Source: Acidimicrobiia bacterium
Lineage (GTDB): Bacteria > Actinomycetota > Acidimicrobiia > Spongiisociales > Spongiisociaceae
Direction of reading: 5' to 3'
Length of the DNA: 34,218 bases
Assembly: GCA_003229305.1 (NCBI GenBank)
Contig: QIDH01000039.1
Coordinates: 1 to 34,218 of the forward strand
In this document: positions 7,735 through 17,696 of the stretch, piece after piece
Layout of the letters: each line of letters opens with the position of its first letter
How positions within the stretch are numbered: the first letter of the stretch is position 1
Made by a program: the position numbers and the translations under genes
Notes under the pieces: model-generated
The model's input: only the letters and a program-made list of their open reading frames with translations
What the model was told of the DNA's origin: nothing
Databases searched by the model: none

Positions 7735-8292
7735 ATGGTTTCTACCAATGACGTTCGAGGGGGGATGGCGCTCGACCTTCCTGAGGGGCTCTTCCAGGTT
7801 GTCGATGCGCAGCACGTCAAGCCGGGCAAAGGCCGTGCGTTCGTGCGTATGAAACTGAAGAATTTGAGAACGGGTGCCGTGGTCGATCGCACCTTTCGTT
7901 CAGACGAAAATGTTCCTCAGGCAATCGTCGACCGCAGAGATCACCAGTTTTTGTACAAGGACGACATGGGGTTTCATTTCATGAACATGGAGACTTTCGC
8001 TCAGCTCTCCGTTGACCAGCGCGACGTTGGGGAGGCAGCCAGCTACCTGGTCGAAGGGGCGACGGTCAAGTTACCGCTATTCGACGAGAATCCCCTAGGT
8101 GTAGAGCTCCCGGCCTCCGTTGAACTCGAGGTCACGCAGGCAGATCCTGGTGTGAAGGGCGACCGGGTGTCCGGTGCCACCAAACCGGTGACCGTTCAGA
8201 CCGGTCTTGTTGTCCACGCACCTCTCTTCGTCGATGCGGGAGACACCATCAAGGTCGACACGCGGACCGGCGACTACATCACCCGCGTGTGA
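7735..8292 (+). CDS. efp: Translation elongation factor P
   Basis: Binds stalled ribosomes between the P and E sites and promotes peptide bonds at consecutive prolines. The 185-residue protein has the three-domain EF-P length. The tip loop is HVKPGKGRAFVR with Lys32 in PGKG, the residue that is modified in some bacteria. Domain II has QFLYKDD-type sequence, and the C-terminal domain ends VDTRTGDYITRV, the family signature. The ATG at 7735 gives MVSTNDVRGG, the actinobacterial N-terminus. Its stop overlaps the nusB GTG by 4 bases. Confidence 0.96.
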   Translation: MVSTNDVRGGMALDLPEGLFQVVDAQHVKPGKGRAFVRMKLKNLRTGAVVDRTFRSDENVPQAIVDRRDHQFLYKDDMGFHFMNMETFAQLSVDQRDVGEAASYLVEGATVKLPLFDENPLGVELPASVELEVTQADPGVKGDRVSGATKPVTVQTGLVVHAPLFVDAGDTIKVDTRTGDYITRV

Positions 8293-8684
8293 CCCACCAG
8301 CCACTCGATTCCCGCGAGCGAGCCCTGTTGGCCATTTACGAGGCTGACCAGCGCGCCGAATCCGTGAACGAGGACCTTCCTGATGGCCGGATGCGCCGGC
8401 TCATTGAGGGAGTTCTCGCCAACACCGAAAGCCTGGATCAGGCGCTAGACGCAGCATCCGATCATTGGCGGATCAAGCGAATGCCGGCGGTGGATCGGGC
8501 GGTGCTCAGACTTGGCCTTTACGAACTCCGCAGCGAGCCCAAGACCCCGACTGCCGTAATCCTTGCCGAAGCGGTCCGACTCGCGAAGAAGTATTCGACC
8601 GAACGAAGCGGAGCGTTCGTCAATGGCCTGCTGGGCGCACTCGTTGAAGACGCTCGGCCAGTCGACGAAACCGATCGGCAATAG
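8289..8684 (+). CDS. nusB: Transcription antitermination factor NusB
   Basis: All-helical RNA-binding factor that pairs with NusE (ribosomal protein S10) on boxA of rRNA leaders to suppress termination. The 131-residue protein starts with SRERALLAIYEADQR and contains IKRMPAVDRAVLRLGLYEL and AVILAEAVRLAKKYSTERSGAFVNGLLG, the diagnostic C-terminal half. GTG 8289 overlaps the efp stop. The efp-nusB pair ahead of pyrR is a common actinobacterial order. It is also the last gene before the pyr operon's own leader. Confidence 0.96.
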   Translation: MTHQPLDSRERALLAIYEADQRAESVNEDLPDGRMRRLIEGVLANTESLDQALDAASDHWRIKRMPAVDRAVLRLGLYELRSEPKTPTAVILAEAVRLAKKYSTERSGAFVNGLLGALVEDARPVDETDRQ

Positions 8685-8707
8685 AGAAAGGCGCCGTGTC
8701 GCGCTGC

Positions 8708-8713
8708 TATGTT
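8708..8713 (+). promoter_or_regulatory. Candidate -10 (TATGTT) for the pyr operon
   Basis: TATGTT lies between nusB and the PyrR-binding element. Initiation about 7 bases downstream would start the RNA near 8720, just before the left arm of the element at 8723. The -35 region is not convincing, so this is a positional inference only. Confidence 0.3.
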
Positions 8714-8722
8714 GTTGGAAAC

Positions 8723-8753
8723 CCTTTAAATCGGTCCAGAGAGGCCGGTAAGG
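8723..8753 (+). promoter_or_regulatory. PyrR-binding RNA hairpin overlapping a Shine-Dalgarno
   Basis: GGTCCAGAGAGGCC at 8733-8746 matches the PyrR-binding loop known from pyr leaders (consensus of the form UCCnGAGAGG). It folds with C8736-C8737 against G8743-G8744 and a purine loop, a middle stem 8730-8734 against 8745-8749, and a lower stem CCTT (8723-8726) against AAGG (8750-8753). AAGG is the first part of the Shine-Dalgarno AAGGAG (8750-8755) of the leader ORF at 8763. When PyrR with UMP or UTP stabilises the hairpin, that ribosome site should be closed. Translational repression by PyrR is established for mycobacteria. No terminator lies between here and pyrR, which fits this mode. Confidence 0.8.
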
Positions 8754-8762
8754 AGCAAACGA

Positions 8763-8849
8763 ATGACCAACGCCTCGCGGCCGCACGCGCCCGCTGCTGT
8801 TAGAGCCGCTGCCGGCAAACCCCATCTTCTCGCCTCGGTGATCGCCTGA
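8763..8849 (+). CDS. Leader ORF coupled to pyrR (28 codons)
   Basis: ATG 8763 follows the Shine-Dalgarno AAGGAG by 7 bases and opens a 28-codon frame (starting [19 protein letters not shown]) that ends in TGATG, overlapping the pyrR ATG at 8849. The only strong ribosome site in the leader serves this frame, and pyrR has none of its own at a sensible distance. The peptide therefore probably exists to carry ribosomes into pyrR, so that PyrR control of its initiation controls pyrR too. No homology of the peptide is recognised. An alternative is that pyrR starts in another way and this frame is not translated. Confidence 0.55.
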   Translation: MTNASRPHAPAAVRAAAGKPHLLASVIA

Positions 8850-9385
8850 TGCCCCAAGTCATGGACGCGTCTGACATTCGTCGAGCACTGCACCGGGTCG
8901 CCCACGAAATCACGGAGCAGACCGAAGGAGCCGAAGGGGTCGTGCTGGTTGGCATACACACCAGAGGTGTTCCGCTGGCGAACCGACTCCGTGATGCCAT
9001 CGGTTCGTTCGAAGAGACCTGGGTACCAGTAGGAACCCTGGACATCGGCCTCTACAGAGATGATCTGGCGGATCGCCCTGTGACCAATCTGGCCAAGACT
9101 TCGCTTCCCGTCGACATCAACGATCGCACCGTCGTCCTGGTTGACGATGTCCTCTACACCGGTCGCACTGTTCGGGCCGCGCTGGATGCTCTGACCGATT
9201 TCGGCCGGCCTGCTGCCGTCCGGTTGGCGGTACTGGTAGATAGGGGTCATCGGCAACTCCCGATTCGGCCCGATTACGTCGGCAAGAATCTTCCGACCTC
9301 GGCCGGCGAGCGGGTCAGCGTTCATCTCGAGGACACGGATGCAGAGGAGGGCGTCTGGATCTATTCGGACGGGGGGGACCGATGA
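8849..9385 (+). CDS. pyrR: Pyrimidine operon regulator PyrR (UPRTase fold)
   Basis: RNA-binding regulator of the pyr operon with a phosphoribosyltransferase fold; many members also convert uracil and PRPP to UMP. The 178-residue protein has the PRPP loop [10 protein letters not shown] at 98-107 and [13 protein letters not shown] and [12 protein letters not shown], all typical. ATG 8849 overlaps the leader ORF stop. It heads the operon it regulates, directly downstream of a matching PyrR-binding hairpin, so autogenous control is likely. Its stop overlaps the pyrB start by 4 bases. Confidence 0.96.
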   Translation: MPQVMDASDIRRALHRVAHEITEQTEGAEGVVLVGIHTRGVPLANRLRDAIGSFEETWVPVGTLDIGLYRDDLADRPVTNLAKTSLPVDINDRTVVLVDDVLYTGRTVRAALDALTDFGRPAAVRLAVLVDRGHRQLPIRPDYVGKNLPTSAGERVSVHLEDTDAEEGVWIYSDGGDR

Positions 9386-10296
9386 GTTTTCTCGACATCG
9401 AGGGCCATGACCGTACCGATCTCGAGGCGACCCTCGATCTCGCAGACGAGTTCATCGAGGTTCTACGGCGCCCGATCCCGAGGGTGCCTGCGTTGCAAGG
9501 AAAGACTATCGCTCACATCTTCTATGAGGCATCCACTCGTACTCGCCTCTCCTTCGAAAGGGCCGCCAAGGCATTATCGGCAGACGTGATGAACTTCGCG
9601 CCGAGTGGTTCGTCGGTCTCGAAGGGGGAGAGCCTCAAGGACACCGTGCTGACTCTCAGGGCGATGGGGCCCGATCTGATGGTTGTGAGGCACGGCGCGG
9701 CAGGGGCCCCGCACCGGGTTGCAGCTTGGACAGGGCTCCCGGTGATCAACGCTGGGGACGGCGCCCACCAGCATCCGACCCAGGCGCTGGCCGATTCGTT
9801 GACCATTCGCACCCGCTTTGGAAAGCTCGACGGCCTGCGGGTCGGCATAATCGGCGACATCCGCCATTCGCGCGTGGCGCGGTCGAACGTTGCCGCCTTC
9901 ACCGCATTGGGTGCCGAGGTGGTCCTGGTGGCGCCCAGGACATTGTTGCCGGTCAGCTCGGCTGAGTGGCCGGTGACGATGTCAGAAAGCCTGGACGAGA
10001 TCATCGAGGATCTCGATGTCGTCTACCTCCTGCGAATCCAGGTGGAGCGAGGTGGGGCTTGCGTGTTTCCGTCTCTGACCGAATATGTGTCACGATTCGG
10101 ATTGACCAGTCGTCGGTTCTCGGCGATGAATCCGGAGGCGGTCGTGATGCACCCAGGTCCTATGAACCGCGGGATCGAAATCGCCGACTCGATCGCGGAT
10201 GACGAACGTGCCCTGGTCCTGGACCAGGTGTCAAACGGGGTGGCTGTACGGATGGCTGTGCTCTTCAGACTGTTGGGTGGCGATCGGAATGGCTGA
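9382..10296 (+). CDS. pyrB: Aspartate carbamoyltransferase catalytic chain
   Basis: Condenses carbamoyl phosphate with aspartate to N-carbamoylaspartate, the first committed step of pyrimidine synthesis. The 304-residue chain carries the carbamoyl-phosphate signature STRTRLSFE (51-59), [23 protein letters not shown] (about 129-138) and [13 protein letters not shown], which separates it from ornithine carbamoyltransferase. No regulatory chain (pyrI) is nearby. ATGA overlap with pyrR; its last codons overlap the pyrC start by 8 bases. Confidence 0.97.
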   Translation: MSFLDIEGHDRTDLEATLDLADEFIEVLRRPIPRVPALQGKTIAHIFYEASTRTRLSFERAAKALSADVMNFAPSGSSVSKGESLKDTVLTLRAMGPDLMVVRHGAAGAPHRVAAWTGLPVINAGDGAHQHPTQALADSLTIRTRFGKLDGLRVGIIGDIRHSRVARSNVAAFTALGAEVVLVAPRTLLPVSSAEWPVTMSESLDEIIEDLDVVYLLRIQVERGGACVFPSLTEYVSRFGLTSRRFSAMNPEAVVMHPGPMNRGIEIADSIADDERALVLDQVSNGVAVRMAVLFRLLGGDRNG

Positions 10297-11557
10297 CTAC
10301 CTGTTGGCAGGTGGGTCTGTTCTCACCCGAGACGGCCTCGTGGAGGCGAACGTCCAAGTCGGCAATGGCACTATCGAGGCCATCGGGGCGGACGCACGAT
10401 CTGGCGAGGTCATCGATTGCGCCGGACTGATCATCGGGCCGGGTCTTGTAGACCTCCACGCTCACCTCCGCGAGCCGGGTCAGGAGTGGAAAGAAGACAT
10501 AGGTTCGGCTTCAAGGGCGGCGGTAGCGGGGGGATTCACTGCCATCCTGGCCATGCCGAACACCGCCCCGCCAACCGACGCAGGCCACCTCGCCAGATAC
10601 ATCTCGGACCGGGGAACCGAGGTTGGCCTCTGTGAGATCGTTCCGACGGGTTGCATCACGAAATCGATGGAGGGCCAACGTCTGGCGCATCTGGACGAGC
10701 TGTCAGACGCCGGCGTCACGGTCTTCACGGACGATGGGGCAAGTGTCGCAGATGCAGGGCTGCTGAGACGGGCCATGGAATACGTAGCCGAGCGGGGCGG
10801 CCTGATATCCCAACACGCCGAAGACCCTGGCCTGGCAGATGGGGGGCACATGCACGAGGGCACGGTCTCGTCCTGGCTCGGCATGCGCGCACTGCCATCC
10901 GAGGCCGAGACGACGATCGTCGCCAGAGATCTCGCCCTCGCCGAGATGACTGGCTGCCGCTACCACGTGGCCCACGTGAGCGCCGCCGCCACGGTTGGCT
11001 TGATCGCTGCTGCCAAACAAAACGGGCTGCCGGTTACCGCCGAGGTGGCTCCTCATCACCTGTTTTTCACAGAAGAGGCAGTCAGAACCATGAATCCGGT
11101 CTACAAGATGTATCCGCCGCTGCGGTCCGAGGCGGATGCAGAGGCCATGCGAGCAGCCCTCGAGTCCGGAGTGATCGATGCGGTCGCCACAGACCATGCT
11201 CCCCACGCTGCCCACGAGAAGGACGTCCCGTTCGAAGAAGCTCCAAGGGGGGTGATCGGGCTCGAGACCGCGTTCGCGGCGGTCAGGACATCAACCCGCC
11301 TGGATCCTGCCGCAATCTTTGACCGCATGTCGGTTCGCCCTGCCAGAATCGCCGGACTGAGCCGGCACGGTCGGATACCGGCAACCGGTGTTGCAGCCAA
11401 TCTGGCAGTCGTCGACATGGACGAACAGTGGACGCCGACCAAATTCGAGTCGAAGTCGGCGAATTCACCCTTCGCAGGGGTGCGGCTGACCGGGCGCCCC
11501 AAATACACGTTTTTTGAAGGGGCGCTGGTGTGGAGGGATCAGGAGGCAGGCCAATGA
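10289..11557 (+). CDS. pyrC: Dihydroorotase (type I, amidohydrolase fold)
   Basis: Cyclises N-carbamoylaspartate to dihydroorotate. The 422-residue length and motifs fit the type I enzymes: DLHAHLREPG (55-64, metal-binding HxH), MPNTAPPTD, SQHAEDP, YHVAHVSAA, and TDHAPHAAHEK (about 300-310). ATG 10289 gives [16 protein letters not shown], the normal N-terminus, and overlaps the pyrB stop; a longer frame from 10199 reads inside pyrB and is rejected. In some bacteria type I enzymes complex with PyrB, and adjacency here would allow it. The stop overlaps carA by 4 bases. Confidence 0.96.
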   Translation: MADYLLAGGSVLTRDGLVEANVQVGNGTIEAIGADARSGEVIDCAGLIIGPGLVDLHAHLREPGQEWKEDIGSASRAAVAGGFTAILAMPNTAPPTDAGHLARYISDRGTEVGLCEIVPTGCITKSMEGQRLAHLDELSDAGVTVFTDDGASVADAGLLRRAMEYVAERGGLISQHAEDPGLADGGHMHEGTVSSWLGMRALPSEAETTIVARDLALAEMTGCRYHVAHVSAAATVGLIAAAKQNGLPVTAEVAPHHLFFTEEAVRTMNPVYKMYPPLRSEADAEAMRAALESGVIDAVATDHAPHAAHEKDVPFEEAPRGVIGLETAFAAVRTSTRLDPAAIFDRMSVRPARIAGLSRHGRIPATGVAANLAVVDMDEQWTPTKFESKSANSPFAGVRLTGRPKYTFFEGALVWRDQEAGQ

Positions 11558-12717
11558 CCAAGGCAGCTTTGGTGATGGCTGACGGCCAAAGCTTCGTTGG
11601 CAGATCGGTCGGCGCCGATGGGGCGGCGGTCGGCGAGGTCGTGTTCAACACCGCGATGACCGGGTACCAAGAAATCCTTTCCGATCCGTCATACGCAGGC
11701 CAGGTTGTGGTCATGACGATGCCCCACATCGGAAATTACGGAGTGACGGCCGATGATGATCAGTCGGCCAAGCCCGCCGCGCGAGGACTGGTTGTCAGGT
11801 CCATCTCGAGGCGCCATTCCAACTGGAGGGCGGACGGTTCGCTGTCCGCATATCTGCGCGACGCCGGCGTTGTTGCGATCGCTGATGTCGACACGAGAAA
11901 ACTCACTCGCCACATTCGCGACCGCGGGGCGATGCCCGTTGCCATCGGAGTCGATGTCGACACCGTTGAACTGGCCGAGATGGCCGCCTCCTCGCCATCG
12001 ATGGTCGGCCAAGACCTGGCTTCGGGTGTTTCGACGCCACAGGCCTATGAGGTGCCTGCAGTGGGTGAAAGTATCGGCAGGGTCGTTGCCATCGACCTAG
12101 GGATGAAGCGCGATATCCACCGGCAATTGGCAGCCAGAGGTCTCGATGTCACCGTGGTCCCTGCCCGAACGTCGGTGAGCGAGATCCTCGCTCTCGAACC
12201 CAGCGGAGTGTTCCTGTCCAATGGACCAGGGGACCCCGAACCACTGGTCAGGCAGATCGAGGCAATACGTGGGGTGCTCGGCAAGGTGCCGGTGTTTGGA
12301 ATCTGCCTCGGCCATCAGGTGCTCGGGTTGGCGCTTGGAGCATCGACATTCAAGCTTCCGTTCGGCCACCACGGGGCCAACCACCCTGTCAAGCGCCTTT
12401 CGGACGGCACTGTGAGCATCACGTCGCAGAATCATGGTTTTGCCGTGGATTTGTGGAGTCTCAGTGGCGACGAGCGCCCAGAAGTTGAGGGGCTGGCAGG
12501 GCCGGAGTTGCTGCCAGGTGAGGTCGAGGGACCATTCGGGACCATCAGGAGCACTCATCAGAACTTGAACGATGGGACTCTCGAGGGGATGAGCTGCGTC
12601 GATATACCTGCATTTTCGGTTCAGTACCACCCTGAGGCCGCACCTGGTCCACGAGACGCGGTCCGGCTGTTCGACGAGTTCGTCGAGCTGATGGACCTCG
12701 AAGGGGCAAGAACCTGA
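11554..12717 (+). CDS. carA: Carbamoyl-phosphate synthase small (glutaminase) subunit
   Basis: Hydrolyses glutamine and passes ammonia to CarB. The 387-residue chain has the N-terminal CPSase_sm domain ([16 protein letters not shown]) and a class I amidotransferase domain with FGICLGHQ (nucleophile Cys near 251) and QYHPEA (His/Glu near 358-360). ATG 11554 follows the Shine-Dalgarno AGGAGG at 11541-11546 and overlaps the pyrC stop; an upstream in-frame ATG at 11530 would add eight residues and is less likely. TGATG coupling joins it to carB. Confidence 0.97.
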   Translation: MTKAALVMADGQSFVGRSVGADGAAVGEVVFNTAMTGYQEILSDPSYAGQVVVMTMPHIGNYGVTADDDQSAKPAARGLVVRSISRRHSNWRADGSLSAYLRDAGVVAIADVDTRKLTRHIRDRGAMPVAIGVDVDTVELAEMAASSPSMVGQDLASGVSTPQAYEVPAVGESIGRVVAIDLGMKRDIHRQLAARGLDVTVVPARTSVSEILALEPSGVFLSNGPGDPEPLVRQIEAIRGVLGKVPVFGICLGHQVLGLALGASTFKLPFGHHGANHPVKRLSDGTVSITSQNHGFAVDLWSLSGDERPEVEGLAGPELLPGEVEGPFGTIRSTHQNLNDGTLEGMSCVDIPAFSVQYHPEAAPGPRDAVRLFDEFVELMDLEGART

Positions 12718-15700
12718 TGCCGAGGCGCACGGACATCGAGACGGTTCTGCTCATCGGTAGTGGGCCGATCATCATCGGTCAGGCGGCAGAATTCGACTAC
12801 TCGGGCACGCAGGCAGCCAAGGTCCTGATGAGCGAGGGATACAGGGTCGTGCTGGTCAACTCGAACCCCGCGACCATCATGACCGACCCGGAATTCGCCG
12901 ACGCCACATATATCGAGCCGATCAACGCAGAAGTCATAGAGCGGATCATCGAGCGAGAACGTCCAGAAGCCCTGCTGCCCACGCTCGGCGGACAAACTGC
13001 CCTCAACGTGACAACCGAACTGGCCCGTTCCGGTGTCCTGGAGCGTTACGGCGTTGAGCTCATTGGCGCGGGCCTGGAGGCCATCGACAAGGCAGAGGAT
13101 CGAGGTCTGTTCAAAGAGGCCATGGAGGAAGCGGGCCTCGCAGTGCCTAGGGCCGTATATGCACGTTCGATGGCTGAGGCTCTCAAAGGTGCCGGTGAGA
13201 TCGGATATCCGATCATGGTGCGACCCTCATTCATCCTTGGAGGGGGTGGGACCGGGATCGCGGTCGACGAGGCGGAATTCATCGAAGTGGCGCGCAACGG
13301 CCTGGCAACCTCACCGGTCGGTGAGATCCTGGTTGAAGAATCGGTAGCTGGGTGGAAAGAATTTGAGTTGGAGGTGATGCGCGACCAGAAAGACAACGCA
13401 GTAGTCGTGTGCTCAATCGAGAACCTGGACCCGATGGGAGTCCACACCGGCGACTCGATCACGGTCGCCCCGGTTCAGACCCTGTCTGACCGTGAGTACC
13501 AGGAAATGCGGGATGATGCCATCAACGTTCTGCGGATCATTGGCGTGGCAACGGGCGGTTCCAATGTTCAGTTCGCGGTCGATCCTGCGACCGGCAGGCG
13601 CTTGGTGATCGAGATGAATCCCAGAGTGTCTCGATCCTCGGCCCTCGCCTCGAAGGCCACCGGTTTTCCAATCGCCAAAATCGCGGCGCTCCTGGCGGTC
13701 GGCTACACGCTGGATGAAATCGCCAACGACATCACCGGGGTAACACCGGCCAGTTTCGAACCGGCCCTCGACTACACGGTTGTCAAAGTTCCGCGCTTCG
13801 ACTTCGTCAAGTTCCCATCAGCGGTCGACGAACTTGGCACCTCCATGCGCTCGGTCGGCGAAGCCATGGCCATCGGACGCACGTTTCCCGAAGCCCTCCA
13901 GAAGGCGCTCAGGAGCCTGGAAACAGGTCGTTTCGGACTCAATGCAGACAAGGACGAGGCGGCGCTCACGAAGCTCGAAGATGATGAGCTGATGGCGAGG
14001 GTCACGAGGCCGAGTTCGGAGCGGATTTTTGCTCTCGGTGAGGCCATGCGCAGGGGATGGGCGGTCGAAAGTATGGCCACGGCCACAGGAATCGATCCGT
14101 GGTTCATCGGCCAGATCGCCGAGTTGTACGAGGTGCGGGCAGAAATCGAGGCGACGGTGGCACCAGACGTCGGCGTTCTCGCAGAGGCCAAGCGGTATGG
14201 GTTCAGCGATCATCAGCTCGGCTTTTTGTGGAACCGTGAGCCCGCTGAGATAGCCGCTTTGAGGAGGGGCGCCGGAATCAATGTCACCTACAAGCGCGTC
14301 GACACATGTGCCGCAGAGTTCGAGGCATCGACTCCTTACTTTTACAGCACATACGAAGAGGAATCAGAAGTCGGGGAGACGGATAAACCGAGGGTGATCG
14401 TCCTGGGCTCCGGTCCGAACCGCATCGGTCAGGGAATCGAATTCGACTATTGCTGCGTGCACGCCTCTTTCGCCCTGCGCGATGCAGGCTTCGAAACAGT
14501 GATGGTCAACTGCAATCCTGAGACCGTTTCGACCGACTACGACACTTCGGATCGACTCTATTTCGAGCCCTTGACGATCGAGGATGTGCTCGCAATCTGC
14601 GAGGCGGAACAGCCAGAAGCTGTGATTGTGCAGTTAGGCGGCCAGACCCCATTGAATCTTGCCAGGGCGCTGGAGGCCAGGGGCGTTCCGATCGCGGGCA
14701 CATCACCGGACTCGATCGATATCGCCGAGGATCGAGAACGGTTTTCGAACCTGTGCCGTGAGCTTGGCATCCAACAACCTCCACACGGGATAGCGTCATC
14801 GGCCCTGGACGCAGCGGAAATCGTCGACCGGATAGGTCTGCCGGTGCTGGTGAGGCCCAGTTACGTCTTGGGAGGCCGGGCCATGCGGGTCGTGTACTCC
14901 TATGACGACCTGTCCGTGTACCTGCGCGAGTTGTACGGCACCGAGGACGTGAGCGGCCTCGATCTCTCAGAAGCCCCCCTGCTGATTGATCGGTTCCTAG
15001 AGGCGGCGGTGGAGGTCGATGTCGACGCCGTGTATGACGGTCACGAGCTGCTGGTCGGTGGGATCATGGAGCATGTTGAGGAGGCCGGGGTCCACTCTGG
15101 AGATTCGGCGTGCGTAACGCCGCCTCCCACGCTGTCTGACGAGGCAAGCAAGCGGATCCTGGCCGCTACGGAGGATCTATCAGACGCGCTCGAAGTGCGA
15201 GGTCTGATCAACATCCAGTTCGCGGTCAAGGGCGACGAGGTGTTCCTGCTCGAGGCCAATCCGCGTGGGTCAAGGACCGTGCCATTCGTCTCGAAGGCGA
15301 CAGGAGTGCCTCTAGCCAAGATCGCCGCACGGGTGATGATGGGGGCGTCTGTCGAGGAGCTGCGTGTAGAGGGGATGGTCCCTCCGCCAAAGGAGCGGTC
15401 ATACGTGTCTGTTAAGGAAGCCGTCCTGCCATGGGACCGATTCCCGGAGGAAGATACGGTGCTCGGTCCTGAGATGAGGGCGACCGGTGAGACGATGGGC
15501 ATCGGCCGAGATGTCGGCACCGCATACGCCAAGGCTCTGTTGGCCGCCGGGCATCGGATTCCGCAGTCAGGGACTGTATTTCTCTCGTTGGCCGACCGGG
15601 ACAAACCGATGGGCCTGGCAGTCGCTCAGGCCTTCACGATGCTCGGGTTCAGGTTGTTGGCGACGGCGGGGACTCAGCGATACCTCGAACACCACGGAGT

Positions 15701-15962
15701 TCCGGCCGAGATGGTTGCGAAGGTGGGCGAAGGACCCCGCGACAACGTCGAGCGCATCGGCAGCGGAGAGGTCGATCTGGTCGTCAACACGCCGAGAGGA
15801 AGAAGAGCCAGGGGTGACGGCCGGGTGATCAGGCATGCATCGATGCAGAGAGGGATCCCTTGTGTGACCACCATCGCAGGTGCGCTGGCGGTGGCGAGGA
15901 GCCTGAAAGCGGGCAGGCTGGCCACGGTCAACGTGCGATCACTGCAGGATTGGCACCAGTGA
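12717..15962 (+). CDS. carB: Carbamoyl-phosphate synthase large subunit
   Basis: Makes carbamoyl phosphate from bicarbonate, ammonia and two ATP for both pyrimidines and arginine. At 1081 residues it is full length and shows the internal duplication: the first half begins [20 protein letters not shown], the second (about residue 560 on) [20 protein letters not shown], each with an ATP-grasp domain ([14 protein letters not shown] and [16 protein letters not shown]). The last roughly 140 residues form the MGS-like allosteric domain ([27 protein letters not shown]). It overlaps carA by 1 base and pyrD by 4. Confidence 0.98.
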   Translation: MPRRTDIETVLLIGSGPIIIGQAAEFDYSGTQAAKVLMSEGYRVVLVNSNPATIMTDPEFADATYIEPINAEVIERIIERERPEALLPTLGGQTALNVTTELARSGVLERYGVELIGAGLEAIDKAEDRGLFKEAMEEAGLAVPRAVYARSMAEALKGAGEIGYPIMVRPSFILGGGGTGIAVDEAEFIEVARNGLATSPVGEILVEESVAGWKEFELEVMRDQKDNAVVVCSIENLDPMGVHTGDSITVAPVQTLSDREYQEMRDDAINVLRIIGVATGGSNVQFAVDPATGRRLVIEMNPRVSRSSALASKATGFPIAKIAALLAVGYTLDEIANDITGVTPASFEPALDYTVVKVPRFDFVKFPSAVDELGTSMRSVGEAMAIGRTFPEALQKALRSLETGRFGLNADKDEAALTKLEDDELMARVTRPSSERIFALGEAMRRGWAVESMATATGIDPWFIGQIAELYEVRAEIEATVAPDVGVLAEAKRYGFSDHQLGFLWNREPAEIAALRRGAGINVTYKRVDTCAAEFEASTPYFYSTYEEESEVGETDKPRVIVLGSGPNRIGQGIEFDYCCVHASFALRDAGFETVMVNCNPETVSTDYDTSDRLYFEPLTIEDVLAICEAEQPEAVIVQLGGQTPLNLARALEARGVPIAGTSPDSIDIAEDRERFSNLCRELGIQQPPHGIASSALDAAEIVDRIGLPVLVRPSYVLGGRAMRVVYSYDDLSVYLRELYGTEDVSGLDLSEAPLLIDRFLEAAVEVDVDAVYDGHELLVGGIMEHVEEAGVHSGDSACVTPPPTLSDEASKRILAATEDLSDALEVRGLINIQFAVKGDEVFLLEANPRGSRTVPFVSKATGVPLAKIAARVMMGASVEELRVEGMVPPPKERSYVSVKEAVLPWDRFPEEDTVLGPEMRATGETMGIGRDVGTAYAKALLAAGHRIPQSGTVFLSLADRDKPMGLAVAQAFTMLGFRLLATAGTQRYLEHHGVPAEMVAKVGEGPRDNVERIGSGEVDLVVNTPRGRRARGDGRVIRHASMQRGIPCVTTIAGALAVARSLKAGRLATVNVRSLQDWHQ

Positions 15963-16882
15963 CGCGAAAGATCGTCGAGTTGGGCGTCGAGCTTGGGCCT
16001 CTGACCCTGCGCAGTCCGCTCATCGGAGCGTCTGGAACCGTAGGTTCCGTGGTCGATTTCGTCGGGGTTTCGGTGCCGGCCGCCTACGGGGCAATGGTCG
16101 CAAAATCGGTCGCCGGCAAACCCTGGGCGGGCCGGGCGGCACCTCGAATAGCTCCAGCCGGTGTTGGGATGATCAACGGGATAGGAATTCAGAACCCAGG
16201 TATTGACGCATGGGTCGCCGAAGTAGGCCCGCAGATCGCCTCGGCGGGGGTTCCAGTCTGGGGCTCGTCCGTCGGCACCGAGTCGGACGAGTTCGCCCTT
16301 GTCTCCAAGGGCTTGGAGGCGGCCGGGGTCCAGGCAGTTGAGATCAATCTGTCATGTCCGAACCTGCACGGCGGCGGACTCATCGCCTTCGACCCTGGCG
16401 CCTCTGCGGCCGTCGTTTCGGCCGTCAGAGGTGCGATCTCCGTCCCGATAGGCGCAAAATTGGCACCTGATGCATCCAGCATTGCGGAGGTGGCGGGTGC
16501 GGTCGCCAAGGCAGGCGCTGACTGGGTCGTGGTGGCGAACACCGCCATGGGGGCCGCCATAGACATTGAAACGAGACGACCCAAGATTTCTGGTTTCATT
16601 GGGGGATACTCCGGGCCACCTCTCAAGCCAATTGCTTTGCGTTGTGTTGTTGAAATACACCGGCAGCATCCCGAGCTCGCAATCATCGGGTGTGGGGGCG
16701 TGATGTGCGGCAAGGACGTGATCGAGTACCTGATGGCAGGGGCAAGCGCCGTAGCGGTGGGGACCGCCCATTTCGCCGAACCCAAAGTAGGGAAACGGTT
16801 ATTGGCGGAGATCGATCGTTGGTGTCGCAGACATAAAATCGGCTCCGTTCGTGAGTTGGTGGGGACGGTGCAGGAGTGGTGA
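15959..16882 (+). CDS. pyrD: Dihydroorotate dehydrogenase, family 1B type
   Basis: Oxidises dihydroorotate to orotate with FMN. The 307-residue cytosolic protein has NGIGIQNPG (about 73-81) and [11 protein letters not shown] with the catalytic Cys near 132; Cys rather than Ser marks class 1, and the NxxGxQNPG segment and length suggest 1B. GTG 15959 overlaps the carB stop and gives [17 protein letters not shown]; a longer frame from 15860 lies within carB and is rejected. Class 1B enzymes normally need the iron-sulfur/FAD partner PyrK, which is not in this operon, so the electron acceptor is uncertain. Confidence 0.93.
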   Translation: MTRKIVELGVELGPLTLRSPLIGASGTVGSVVDFVGVSVPAAYGAMVAKSVAGKPWAGRAAPRIAPAGVGMINGIGIQNPGIDAWVAEVGPQIASAGVPVWGSSVGTESDEFALVSKGLEAAGVQAVEINLSCPNLHGGGLIAFDPGASAAVVSAVRGAISVPIGAKLAPDASSIAEVAGAVAKAGADWVVVANTAMGAAIDIETRRPKISGFIGGYSGPPLKPIALRCVVEIHRQHPELAIIGCGGVMCGKDVIEYLMAGASAVAVGTAHFAEPKVGKRLLAEIDRWCRRHKIGSVRELVGTVQEW

Positions 16883-17610
16883 GCCTTCCGGACGACCGGA
16901 TGCGAAGTCCGATCATCCTCGCCCTCGATGTTCCTACCGCCGAACAAGCCATCCGCCTTGCGACAGGGCTGGCGGAGGTGGTCGGAGGGTTCAAGGTGGG
17001 CCTCGAGCTGTTGATGGGTCCAGGACCTGGAGTGATAGGCGCACTCGATGAACTTGGGCTCCCAGTGTTTGTTGATGCAAAGCTGCACGATATCCCTACC
17101 ACGGTTCGACAAGCCGCCAGACGGCTTGGGCGTTGGGGCGCGAGGTGGGTCACCGCCCACGCCGCCGGAGGTCCGGCCATGCTGTCAGGGGCGGTCGAGG
17201 GTCTTGCCGAAGGGGCGGGCGCCCGCCAGGCCGGCATACTCGCCATTACGGTACTCACCAGCCTGGACGAATCCGCTCTGGCTCGGACCGGGGTGACACT
17301 GAGTCCTGGAAAGTTGACTGCCAAACGGGCCAGGCTTGCATCCGAGGCGAAATGCGAGGGCGTGATCTCGTCCGTGAGAGAGCTCGGTGTGGTTTGTGAT
17401 GTCGCCCCTGACCTGATTGCAGTCACACCGGGGATTCGCCCAGCCGGGACCGATCAACACGACCAGGCCAGGGTCGCTACTCCTGGTGAGGCGAGAACCA
17501 GAGGCGCCAGCGCCATCGTTGTCGGCCGAGCCATCACGGGGGCGGCAGACGAGATCGAAGCTGCAACCAAGATCAATAGAGAATGGAGGGCGGCGCTGCC
17601 TGCCGGTTGA
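16879..17610 (+). CDS. pyrF: Orotidine 5'-phosphate decarboxylase
   Basis: Decarboxylates OMP to UMP, the final step of the pathway. The 243-residue chain has LALDVPT at the N-terminus, the catalytic DAKLHDIPTTV (near 65-75, DxKxxDI), and VTPGIRP...GASAIVVGRAITGA at the phosphate site. GTG 16879 (GTGA overlap with pyrD) is chosen; GTG 16876 and ATG 16900 are also possible. It closes the pyr operon; pyrE, for the step before, is not in the window. Confidence 0.95.
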   Translation: MSLPDDRMRSPIILALDVPTAEQAIRLATGLAEVVGGFKVGLELLMGPGPGVIGALDELGLPVFVDAKLHDIPTTVRQAARRLGRWGARWVTAHAAGGPAMLSGAVEGLAEGAGARQAGILAITVLTSLDESALARTGVTLSPGKLTAKRARLASEAKCEGVISSVRELGVVCDVAPDLIAVTPGIRPAGTDQHDQARVATPGEARTRGASAIVVGRAITGAADEIEAATKINREWRAALPAG

Positions 17611-17658
17611 AGATCATGGCGAACGGTCTGGGTCCCCGGATTCTGGATGGCGGGTTGG

Positions 17659-17664
17659 TAGTCT
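17659..17664 (+). promoter_or_regulatory. Weak candidate -10 (TAGTCT) for mihF
   Basis: TAGTCT lies in the 86-base gap after pyrF, about 33 bases before the mihF ATG, leaving room for a short leader with the Shine-Dalgarno GAAAGGA. A good -35 is not visible. The gap and change of function favour a new promoter here. Confidence 0.25.
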
Positions 17665-17696
17665 GCACCAAGGAATGAGCCGGGAAAGGATTTGTG

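Noticed and set aside
10199-10288. Longer N-terminus for pyrC (and similar upstream extensions of aroKB, pyrD, def, infC and the SpoU gene)
   Set aside because: The added residues read out of frame through the upstream gene or leader and do not resemble the families; starts at gene overlaps or with ribosome sites fit better.
16189-17160. Long open frames on the minus strand (for example 16189-17160, 20377-21414, 23761-24753, 28844-29770)
   Set aside because: They lie opposite well-supported genes, have no recognisable motifs, and are biased in composition as expected for shadows of high-GC coding DNA.
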